From: JBDSYA01 sp039925865
GTDB lineage: Bacteria > Bacteroidota > Ignavibacteria > Tepidaquicellales > Tepidaquicellaceae
Length of the DNA: 14,101 nt
Assembly: GCA_039925865.1 (NCBI GenBank)
Contig: JBDSYA010000183.1
Span: 1 to 14,101 of the forward strand
Reading direction: 5' to 3'
Positions within the stretch are counted from its first letter, which is position 1. Each line of letters opens with the position of its first letter. Below, in pieces: positions 1-6,926 of the stretch. Below the pieces are notes generated by a model that was not told the origin of the DNA, ran no database searches, and saw only the letters and a list, made by a program, of their open reading frames with translations. The position numbers and the translations under genes are program-made.

Positions 1-202
1 CATATTCAAAGTTTACAGGAGGATTGGTATGTTCAATGTGAATGTCAAATTCCAGTTTATCATTAAGCTGATTTACAGTGCTAAGAGAAAAATTGTGAGC
101 ATATAGATTATAAGACGGGTTTTGTGCAAAAATATTATTTGTTGTAAAAAAGGCAGCATAAATAAATAATAAAGCTAAATAATAATTGTAAGAATTTTTC
201 AA
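1..202 (-). CDS. Exported protein, N-terminal part (cohesin-like start), cut by the left edge
   Basis: An open frame of 67 codons runs from a TTG at 200-202 to the window edge. An in-frame TAA lies two codons upstream of the TTG and no ATG intervenes, so TTG is the only reasonable start. Residues 1-27 form a clear signal peptide: a short N-terminus with one Lys, a hydrophobic stretch (YYLALLFIYAAFF), then a cleavage-like 'IFAQ'. The first mature residues, about 28-67, read LYAHNFSLSTVNQL then LEFDIHIEHTN. I recognise this pattern from the first strands of cohesin-like beta-sandwich domains in secreted Ignavibacteria and Bacteroidota proteins, where a 'xFDIxIxxT' strand is common. That family call is inference from about 40 residues. 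The gene lies downstream of, and is codirectional with, two dockerin-bearing genes, which fits a cohesin partner. The rest of the protein is outside the window. Confidence 0.6.
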   Translation of the reverse strand, partial: MKNSYNYYLALLFIYAAFFTTNNIFAQNPSYNLYAHNFSLSTVNQLNDKLEFDIHIEHTNPPVNFEY

Positions 203-350
203 TCTGGATTATTTTTTAGATTCTGATTGAACAAAATAAATTTTATTACAATCAAATACTATCTTAATATATCACAAGTGTTTCAGTCAAAATCTTTTTA
301 ATCAGACCATTTAATATTTCAAATCTGATTGTAATTCAAACTGCTCAGAT

Positions 351-454
351 TTACTTTATAACGATCTTCTTCTTCGTCATAACATAACTCTTTGGATTTA
401 TGAAGGAGATCGGTCAGTTAGCACTAGATTAAAATACCTAATACCCAATACAAT
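351..454 (-). pseudogene. Possible decayed T9SS C-terminal sorting tail
   Basis: Just past the stop of the cupredoxin gene, the minus strand reads GIRYFNLVLTDRSPS then stop in one frame (about 398-454). In another frame it reads PKSYVMTKKKIVIK then TAA (351-413, directly preceded by an in-frame TGA). Joined by a single frameshift near 400-413, these resemble the end of a type A T9SS sorting domain, which typically has 'G-x-YF-x-x-L' followed by a basic 'TKKIVIK'-like terminus. No start codon or full domain is present. The match is short and the DNA is AT-rich, so chance similarity is possible. If real, it is the stump of an older exported-protein gene, or of an earlier C-terminus of the upstream gene. 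Confidence 0.35.
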
Positions 455-461
455 TTACATC

Positions 462-1355
462 TTAAGGTCTTGCAACAGTCACAAAATTTGAGGCGTTGTT
501 TTCAGCAATTGAGGCATCCGAACCATCAACAATTGTATCACCGTTTACATCGGTTGACACATACCCTGAAACAAAATTGTTTGCATCATTGTCAATAAAG
601 GAAAGGTCTGACCCGTCAATGATACCGTCCTGATTAACATCTCCGCTGTAATTAGTAAACTTTCCTAATTTGAAAGTAAGGTTATTTCCAAATGCTTTAT
701 TCGCGGCAGTAGTAAAATTGTAAATGGTCGTGCTTCCTGCTGTGAATCCCTGTGCGGTGCTGCTCCAGGTCTCTAATGAATTTCTGTGTCGGACAATTAT
801 AAAATAATTTCCGGATGAAGCATTAGCGAAATTTAATAATCCGTTACCTGCCGTATTTAAAATTGTCTTTGCTGAATCTATCCTAGCAAACGGAGCAGTT
901 GAATTATGAAGATAAACTTTAGCAGTGTCACTTACCATTGAAGCTCCATTCCAAAAGCCTTCAAATATAGAAGTCAGGTTCAATGAAACAGGCGGAGCTG
1001 AAACATTGATAACGCCAACCATTCCCGAGGATCCATGAGGAATACATTTATAATTATAAGTTCCGGCAACTGTTACGACATACTTAAACTCCGGAGTTGT
1101 GCTGTTCAAAGGTGAACTCCAGGCCGCAGCCCCTGCAGGACGGGATGTAAGTACTGATCCGTCACATGTCGTTGTATGAGATCCATTTATCCTTGTCCAG
1201 CGAATTGTATCTCCTGTGTTTGCAGCTATTGTTGAAGGCGAAAACATAAAACTTGAAACAGACACATCTCTTATAGTTGAATAAGAATCACTTGCATACG
1301 AAATCATTAACATGGTAAATAAGAACTGAAGCATAAATTGTTTTTTAATTTTCAT
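462..1355 (-). CDS. Secreted plastocyanin-like cupredoxin with C-terminal dockerin
   Basis: This 297-residue exported protein starts at ATG 1355 and has a signal peptide at about residues 1-26. Residues 27-118 form a plastocyanin/azurin-type cupredoxin domain. The expected type-1 copper ligands are all visible: His60, Cys104, His107 and Met112, with the plastocyanin spacing Cys-x2-His-x4-Met (KCIPHGSSGM). Residues 125-232 form a beta-rich 'FEGFWNG...RHRNSLETWS' module with no catalytic motif that I recognise. Residues 236-297 form a dockerin-like pair of calcium loops (DVNQDGIIDGSD at 239-250, DVNGDTIVDGSD at 269-280) ending in 'NFVTVARP'. Known blue-copper domains carry electrons or act in copper handling; the dockerin suggests docking onto a cohesin-bearing surface protein. 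The gene follows the propeller gene after a 130-bp gap in the same direction. I see no T9SS tail on the intact protein. The partner and the redox role are unknown. Confidence 0.85.
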   Translation of the reverse strand: MKIKKQFMLQFLFTMLMISYASDSYSTIRDVSVSSFMFSPSTIAANTGDTIRWTRINGSHTTTCDGSVLTSRPAGAAAWSSPLNSTTPEFKYVVTVAGTYNYKCIPHGSSGMVGVINVSAPPVSLNLTSIFEGFWNGASMVSDTAKVYLHNSTAPFARIDSAKTILNTAGNGLLNFANASSGNYFIIVRHRNSLETWSSTAQGFTAGSTTIYNFTTAANKAFGNNLTFKLGKFTNYSGDVNQDGIIDGSDLSFIDNDANNFVSGYVSTDVNGDTIVDGSDASIAENNASNFVTVARP

Positions 1356-1485
1356 TTAATTGAATTAGTTTAAGAATTAATAAAGTTTTTTGTGTGATAA
1401 TATAATTTTAAACTAATCTAAATTCCACAAATAAAGTTTTTAGAAATTGTAAATTATTTGATCATTGAAAAGCGTGAAAAAAATT

Positions 1486-4263
1486 CTACGGACTTTGAAC
1501 ACTTATAAAGTTAGAAGCATTATTATCAGAAATTGCAAAGTCAGTACCATCTATAAAATTGTCACCGCTAAGATCCGTATTCAAATAGCCGGAAGTAAAT
1601 CCGGCAGCATCATTATCAATTGTTGAAACATCAGTTGCATCAATAGTACCGTCGCTATTAACATCACCGCTGTAGAAGCACCATTTTCCGGATTTTAAAA
1701 TCATATTTGATCCATAAGATTGTGTTTGCGAAGTTGTAAAATTATAACTTACAGATGATCCATTTACAAAATTCACCGGTGCTGCACTCCATGTTTCAAG
1801 TGCATTGCGGTGTTTTGTCTGTATGAAATAATTTCCCGTTGATGTATTTGTGAAACCGGCTGCTCCAAATCCGGAGGTATTAAGAACTACTGATGAAGAA
1901 TCAATTTTATTATAAGGAGCAGCACTATTTCTCAAAAATAATTTCATCGTATCTGACACCTGAATTGTTCCATTCCAGAATCCTTCAATTCCAATTGTGA
2001 TATTCAAAGTTGTTGCAGGTGGAATTGTATATCCGACTTTTATACCATTGCCAAAGCTTGTTACCCAAACCTGATTTGTATTGTGAGGATTATAAAAAAT
2101 TCTTTCAGGCTGTCGGAATTTATAACCGCTCACCTGATTGAAAATCGGTGAAACAGAATTAATGTTATTGCTGTACCATAACCCGTTTACTTCAGTTGAC
2201 AAATACATTTCATTTGCATTAACCGGATTTATAGTGCAAGAGCCTACCCGATCAAGATTATTAATTTTTGTCCAGTTAATTCCACGGTTAGTAGTTTTAT
2301 AAAGTCCGCCTAAACCATTTGGCGGTCCGCCCCATCCGCTGAAAACGCATCCGTACATTGTATTCTGATTCACATCATGTGGGTCAACTATTACATCTTT
2401 AGTCCAGTAAAGCATTCCTGTATGAGATCTGTCAATCCAGGTTGTTCCCGAATTGGTGCTGATGAATACTCCGGAACTTGAAGTAAACGTGCCGGCTGAA
2501 TTTCTTCTTCCGGAATATGAACAAAGAAGTGTCCCGTCATTTAAAACTTTTATATTAAATGGATGTCCTTCTGTCCTTGGCGGATTTGTAAGTTTCGTCC
2601 ACGTTGAGGCTCCCCCATTTTGAATATTGCTAGAGACAAAAATTCCGCCAAGTGTGTTGTGTATCACACTTGCGTACATTCTGTTAGTATTATTCGGATC
2701 GAGAGCAAGTGCGATGACCGGATGTACAAAGTCGTGCAGTGTCTGCCATGCCTGCCCTTTGTTCGAAGAAAATAAAACACTTCCTAAGCCCGGATTTATT
2801 CTTGCATCAGTCAAATACGTACTTTGATACATATCATGAACTGTTGAGGTCGCCCCGTAAATATTTCCATTAACAGGATGTTTAACAGCCTGGTACATTG
2901 TATTATTTGAATGTCCTGTATAATTAAAAGACCAGAAATTTCCTCCGTCAGTTGAACGTGTGCCTTTAATATCGGAATAAGATCCAAAGATATTATTTGC
3001 ATCAGACCACGTAAGCCACCAGCAGCTTGTATTTTCAAGTCCGGTAGTTCTGTAATATTTTCCCGTTGGAGTAGAACTATTCATAGGATTCTGATCATCC
3101 TGATTCACATACGCCTGCTTCCATGTTGTCCCACCGTCAGTTGTGATATGTGGAAATCCGAGATCTGTTAATACAACTTTATTTGGATCAATCGGAGAAC
3201 ATTGAAACCCAAGTGCATACTCTCCATAAGACCACCCGCGATCACCTCCATGACCAGCCCATCCCGTAAATACATTTTGATTATTGACAGTAAGTAATAC
3301 ACTACTCCAATTTAATCCACCATCAGAAGTTTTATAAACTACGGGAGATCCGTTATCACTACCTCCTGCAACGTACGCAGTGGAAATATTTGTTCGAGAC
3401 ATCGATACAAAGAATGGATAAGTACCTGCAATGATACCGTTTGTACTAACGATCCAGTTTGCATTTCCAATGTTTAAAGAATAAATGCTTTGATATCCGT
3501 AAAAATCAGCGCCGGTAACTCCGGGATAAACATCACCGCTTCCCAGAGTAACACAAAAAAGTCTTACAATGCCTGATTGTTTTGCACCGGTTAGAGAGAC
3601 CATTGCTTCAGTTACGGGAATACCACCTGCTGCAGAAAGTGAAAAGCTTACGCCGGAGTTTAATGATACTAACAGTCCGGAATTTGTGCCTGCATAAATA
3701 TTTACACCATCAAAAAAAGCTCCGGCAATAAAACACCCTAAGCCATTTGAGAACTTAGAAGTAAAGGTAGCTCCTCCGTTATTTGAGAAATATAGATTTG
3801 TATAACTGGAAATCAGAATATTGTTTGAGTTACCGGGATCACAAAATAAACTGTAAGCTCCACCAAATGTCGGATCGGAAACAAGCGGACTCCAATTTAC
3901 TCCGCCGTTTGTTGTTTTATAAGGTGTTCTCAGATCACCTTCAAAATTTATGCAATAGCTGATTAGCGGATCATTTGTAAACTGAACTATTGAACCGTTA
4001 TTTCCAGTCATCTCATTGAAATCAACTTGCGCCCAGGATGAACCAAGATCAGTTGTTTTAAAAAGTTCGCTCATGTCACATGCAATATATAGTTCATTAG
4101 CGTCATGCGGGCTGAAACTCGGGGAGAACAATGCTCCGCCGCCGCCGTTACCTTTTGTTGTCCAGTTGTTAATTACCTGTGAGCTTAGATTAGATATCAT
4201 TAAGAAAATCAATATGGATAAAAATATGATAGATCTGCCGGAAAAGATTTTTAAAATTTTCAT
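1486..4263 (-). CDS. Secreted BNR/sortilin-type beta-propeller protein with C-terminal dockerin
   Basis: The protein has 925 residues, starts at ATG 4263 and has a signal peptide at residues 1-29. I count ten Asp-box (BNR) motifs of the form S/T-x-D/N-x-G-x-x-W/F, at residues 70-77, 117-124, 160-167, 200-207, 312-319, 374-381, 437-444, 499-506, 602-609 and 657-664. Asp-box repeats mark seven- or ten-bladed propellers of the VPS10/sortilin and GH74 xyloglucanase type. The opening 'GGGGALFSPSFSPHDANELYIACD' region recalls the first GH74 blade, but I cannot confirm catalytic aspartates, so enzyme activity is open. Residues 753-925 repeat the tail of the downstream cupredoxin protein without gaps: the 'EGFWNG' module, then calcium loops at 867-878 (DVNSDGTIDATD) and 897-908 (DLSGDNFIDGTD), ending 'NFISVQSP'. 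The likely role is an extracellular binding or carbohydrate-active protein docked by its dockerin. It is transcribed divergently from terC. Confidence 0.85.
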   Translation of the reverse strand: MKILKIFSGRSIIFLSILIFLMISNLSSQVINNWTTKGNGGGGALFSPSFSPHDANELYIACDMSELFKTTDLGSSWAQVDFNEMTGNNGSIVQFTNDPLISYCINFEGDLRTPYKTTNGGVNWSPLVSDPTFGGAYSLFCDPGNSNNILISSYTNLYFSNNGGATFTSKFSNGLGCFIAGAFFDGVNIYAGTNSGLLVSLNSGVSFSLSAAGGIPVTEAMVSLTGAKQSGIVRLFCVTLGSGDVYPGVTGADFYGYQSIYSLNIGNANWIVSTNGIIAGTYPFFVSMSRTNISTAYVAGGSDNGSPVVYKTSDGGLNWSSVLLTVNNQNVFTGWAGHGGDRGWSYGEYALGFQCSPIDPNKVVLTDLGFPHITTDGGTTWKQAYVNQDDQNPMNSSTPTGKYYRTTGLENTSCWWLTWSDANNIFGSYSDIKGTRSTDGGNFWSFNYTGHSNNTMYQAVKHPVNGNIYGATSTVHDMYQSTYLTDARINPGLGSVLFSSNKGQAWQTLHDFVHPVIALALDPNNTNRMYASVIHNTLGGIFVSSNIQNGGASTWTKLTNPPRTEGHPFNIKVLNDGTLLCSYSGRRNSAGTFTSSSGVFISTNSGTTWIDRSHTGMLYWTKDVIVDPHDVNQNTMYGCVFSGWGGPPNGLGGLYKTTNRGINWTKINNLDRVGSCTINPVNANEMYLSTEVNGLWYSNNINSVSPIFNQVSGYKFRQPERIFYNPHNTNQVWVTSFGNGIKVGYTIPPATTLNITIGIEGFWNGTIQVSDTMKLFLRNSAAPYNKIDSSSVVLNTSGFGAAGFTNTSTGNYFIQTKHRNALETWSAAPVNFVNGSSVSYNFTTSQTQSYGSNMILKSGKWCFYSGDVNSDGTIDATDVSTIDNDAAGFTSGYLNTDLSGDNFIDGTDFAISDNNASNFISVQSP

Positions 4264-4461
4264 GATGGATTAATTTGAAGTTAACAGATCGGGGTCTTTT
4301 ATATTAGGAATTCCAAACCAAATAATAAAGGTTGTTAGCTTGATATTTCATACGAAACTTATCGGCGGCTACAATTTACCAATCAATGCGGCTTTAAGGC
4401 ATTAATAAGTTCTTTTAATATGTTGTCTGAAAAAATTATTTTGCATTAACTTAAAATATAG

Positions 4462-5400
4462 ATGTCATACGAAGTAGCCCTCTGGATAAGTTTTAATCTT
4501 TTTATTTTTTTGATGCTTGCTCTTGACCTTGGCGTCTTCCAGAAGAAGACACATGCTGTTTCGGTTAAAGAAGCTTTAATATGGAGTGCTGTCTGGATAT
4601 TGCTGGCAATGCTTTTTAACCTGTTCATTTATTTTGATATGGGTAAAGCAAAAGCTATAGAATTCTTTACAGGTTATCTTCTTGAACGTTCATTAAGCAT
4701 AGACAATATTTTTGTTTTTGTTTTACTGTTCTCGTATTTCAAAGTTCCGCCGGAGTTTCAGCACAAGGTTTTATTCTGGGGAGTGCTCGGTGCACTGATA
4801 CTGAGGGCAGCACTGATTTTACTTGGAGTTGTACTCATTCATAAATTCGCCTGGATAATCTATGTGTTTGGAGCATTTTTGGTTTTCACGGGTTTTAAAA
4901 TGGCATATCAGGATGATTCAGATATTGATCCTGAAAAAAATATTGTGATACGTCTGTTCAGAAAATTTTTCCCGGTTACAAAGGATTATGATGGTGAGAA
5001 TTTTTTCGTTAATATTGACGGCAAAAAATTAGCAACTCCTTTGTTTGTAGTTCTTATCGCTACAGAGTTTACCGATCTTGTATTTGCCTTCGATTCCATC
5101 CCTGCAATATTTGCTGTTACGAATGATGCCTACATAATTTACACATCTAACATTTTTGCGATCCTCGGTTTAAGAGCAATGTATTTTGCGCTGGCTGCGG
5201 TGATAGATAAATTTCATTATCTGAAGATTGGACTTGCGATGATACTTATATTTATAGGATTTAAAATGCTGATAATAGATCTTTTCAAAATTCCAATTGG
5301 ATATTCGCTTGGCGTGATCGCGCTCATACTTGCATTATCGGTGGTTTTGTCACTTATAAAACCAAAGACTGAAAAGGAAAATGAGGATGGTAAAAACTGA
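4462..5400 (+). CDS. TerC/Alx-family integral membrane protein (metal export)
   Basis: This 312-residue polytopic membrane protein has the usual length of the Alx branch of the TerC family. About nine hydrophobic segments are visible, at roughly residues 7-25, 38-58, 80-93, 104-126, 129-147, 191-210, 228-248, 254-273 and 279-299. Family landmarks are present: 'LDLGVFQKKTH' (20-31), 'ERSLSIDNIFVF' (75-86), 'ATEFTDLVFAFDSIPAIFAVT' starting at 200, and the 'TSNIFAILGLRAMYF' stretch. The intramembrane acidic residues (Asp22, Glu75, Asp81, Glu202, Asp205, Asp211) are conserved. Characterised relatives export Mn(II) or act in metal-loaded exoenzyme secretion; tellurite resistance is only the historic name. 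Start ATG 4462 matches the family N-terminus. The gene is alone on its strand here. I looked for a yybP-ykoY manganese riboswitch in 4264-4461 and saw no convincing core. Direct substrate evidence is lacking. Confidence 0.93.
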   Translation: MSYEVALWISFNLFIFLMLALDLGVFQKKTHAVSVKEALIWSAVWILLAMLFNLFIYFDMGKAKAIEFFTGYLLERSLSIDNIFVFVLLFSYFKVPPEFQHKVLFWGVLGALILRAALILLGVVLIHKFAWIIYVFGAFLVFTGFKMAYQDDSDIDPEKNIVIRLFRKFFPVTKDYDGENFFVNIDGKKLATPLFVVLIATEFTDLVFAFDSIPAIFAVTNDAYIIYTSNIFAILGLRAMYFALAAVIDKFHYLKIGLAMILIFIGFKMLIIDLFKIPIGYSLGVIALILALSVVLSLIKPKTEKENEDGKN

Positions 5401-5457
5401 TCGGCGAATTACAAAAGAGCAGAGACGCAATGAATTTGAATGTATATTCGAAATAAA

Positions 5458-5568
5458 TTAAGGTGTGATCTTTGAAATAAAATTAAAAGCATTATTATTC
5501 ACTGCTAAATATCCGCTCAAAAATATCGTCGCATCACATTCACCATTGACAAAGTCACACTTCTTCAT
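5458..5568 (-). pseudogene. Remnant of a dockerin C-terminus
   Basis: A 36-codon minus-strand frame (ATG 5566-5568, TAA 5458-5460) encodes MKKCDFVNGECDATIF, then LSGYLAVNNNAFNFISKITP and stop. It parallels the last calcium loop and end of the two intact dockerins nearby: 'DNFIDGTDFAI...NNASNFISVQSP' in the 1486-4263 protein and 'DTIVDGSD...NNASNFVTVARP' in the cupredoxin. The extra 'SGYL' resembles the segment between the two loops ('TSGYLNT'), as if the loops had been fused by an internal deletion. No signal peptide, first loop or upstream domain is found in 5569-5630. The simplest reading is the stump of a third dockerin gene, left between terC and hpd. It could still be a translated micropeptide, but loop residues needed for calcium are missing. 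Confidence 0.6.
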
Positions 5569-5630
5569 TAAAACTTAATCTTATTTTCCTTAAATTAAGT
5601 GATAAAATATAAAATTAAAATTTATTCATA

Positions 5631-6779
5631 ATGGATACAGTTCATGAAGTTGCAGAACCGCAGATACAGGATAGTCTTCCTACAGAAGATTTTTTGCCAT
5701 TAAAGAGGATCGATCATCTGGAATTTTTTGTAGGAAATGCAAAGCAGTCTGCTTTTTATTATCAATATGTACTTGGATTTAAACTGACTGGATATTCAGG
5801 TCTTGAAACCGGCAATCGCGAGAAAGCTTCTTATTTACTTGAGCAGGGAAAGATCAGATTTGTACTGTCTTCAACTTTGACTGATGATAATTTTTTAGCC
5901 GAACATCATAAAAGACACGGTGACGGAGTAAGGGATATTGCGATTGAAGTGGACGATGCTAAAAAATCATACATAGAGACTACAAACCGCGGCGCAAAAG
6001 GAGTCCTTGAACCAACCGAGTATAAAGATGAAAACGGAGTCATAATAAAATCTTCAATTCAAACATATGGTGAGACAATACATTCTTTTGTTGAAAGAAA
6101 AAATTATAATGGTTTATTCATGCCCGGATTTGTCAGTGCTGAAAATAAAGCAGTGAAAAATAATAAAGATACCGGACTCAGGGCAGTTGATCATATTGTT
6201 GGAAATGTAGAGTTGGGAAAAATGAACGAATGGGTAAAGTTCTATGCACGCACAATGGGTTTTAATCAATTGATCTCATTCGATGATAAAGATATTTCAA
6301 CTGACTTCACCGCACTCATGAGTAAGGTAATGCAAAACGGTACTGGTAAGATCAAATTTCCTATTAATGAACCTGCTCCGGGTAAAAAGAAATCTCAAAT
6401 AGAAGAATATCTTGATTTTTATAAATCCGGTGGAGCTCAGCATATAGCAATGGCAACGAAGGATATTTTAGCAACTGTTAACGAATTGAAAAGCAGAGGC
6501 CTTGAGTTTTTAACCATTCCGACTACATATTACAGAGAGCTTGAAGGCAGAGTTGGAAAAATAGATGAAGACATTTCAGACCTTGAAAAATTAGGAATAC
6601 TCGTAGATCGTGATGAAGATGGATACCTTTTACAGATATTTTCTAAACCGATCGAAGACAGACCGACAGTATTTTTTGAGATCATTCAAAGAAAAGGCGC
6701 AAGAAGCTTTGGAAAAGGAAATTTCAAAGCATTGTTTGAGGCAATAGAGCGCGAGCAGGAACTACGCGGAACACTTTAA
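5631..6779 (+). CDS. hpd: 4-hydroxyphenylpyruvate dioxygenase
   Basis: This non-haem Fe(II) oxygenase converts 4-hydroxyphenylpyruvate to homogentisate in tyrosine catabolism (EC 1.13.11.27). At 382 residues it has the normal length. It shows the two vicinal-oxygen-chelate halves: the N-terminal half begins 'IDHLEFFVGNAKQSAFYY' (27-44) and the C-terminal half begins 'VDHIVGNV' (186-193). The 2-His-1-Glu iron site is visible as His188, His271 (in 'AQHIAMAT') and Glu350 (in 'FFEIIQR'). The C-terminal gate helix 'GNFKALFEAIEREQELRGTL' (363-382) is complete. ATG 5631 is preceded by AT-rich sequence without a Shine-Dalgarno site. Neither homogentisate dioxygenase nor other tyrosine-pathway genes are next to it, so it appears to be a stand-alone gene; homogentisate may be degraded by enzymes encoded elsewhere or used for another purpose. 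Confidence 0.96.
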   Translation: MDTVHEVAEPQIQDSLPTEDFLPLKRIDHLEFFVGNAKQSAFYYQYVLGFKLTGYSGLETGNREKASYLLEQGKIRFVLSSTLTDDNFLAEHHKRHGDGVRDIAIEVDDAKKSYIETTNRGAKGVLEPTEYKDENGVIIKSSIQTYGETIHSFVERKNYNGLFMPGFVSAENKAVKNNKDTGLRAVDHIVGNVELGKMNEWVKFYARTMGFNQLISFDDKDISTDFTALMSKVMQNGTGKIKFPINEPAPGKKKSQIEEYLDFYKSGGAQHIAMATKDILATVNELKSRGLEFLTIPTTYYRELEGRVGKIDEDISDLEKLGILVDRDEDGYLLQIFSKPIEDRPTVFFEIIQRKGARSFGKGNFKALFEAIEREQELRGTL

Positions 6780-6831
6780 TTTGGGGTTTGGGATTTGGAA
6801 ATTAAAATAATTTTAAATTTTAAATTTTAGA
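6780..6831 (+). repeat. Two short degenerate heptamer arrays (TTTGGGR x3 and TTTTAAA x3)
   Basis: Directly after the hpd stop are three 7-bp units: TTTGGGG (6780-6786), TTTGGGA (6787-6793) and TTTGGAA (6794-6800). Ten bases later come TTTTAAA (6811-6817), TTTTAAA (6818-6824) and TTTTAGA (6825-6831). The 7-bp period is kept while the unit changes. The remaining stretch to the aspS start (6832-6926) is made of similar word-like sequence, including 'ACGTTTGACGAATGACGTTT'. No hairpin terminator is evident after hpd. The same period is seen in the 13753-13836 array. Confidence 0.65.
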
Positions 6832-6926
6832 TTGCGACTTAACGAATCACGCTATTCACCATTAATTTATCAACTATTCATTAATATACCGTTTCACGTT
6901 TGACGAATGACGTTTCATATAAAAAC

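Noticed and set aside
4264..4461. Possible manganese (yybP-ykoY) riboswitch or clear promoter upstream of terC
   Set aside because: I found only a 5-bp AATGC/GCATT hairpin and no conserved riboswitch core or strong promoter boxes.
5419..5436. 'GCAGAGACGCAATGAATT', like one half of palindromic repeats with GAGACGCAAT ends
   Set aside because: The matching second half is missing, so no repeat element can be supported.
6900..6926. TTG start giving a nine-residue longer aspS product
   Set aside because: The extra part lies in repeat-like intergenic sequence and is not part of the family N-terminus; ATG 6927 fits better.
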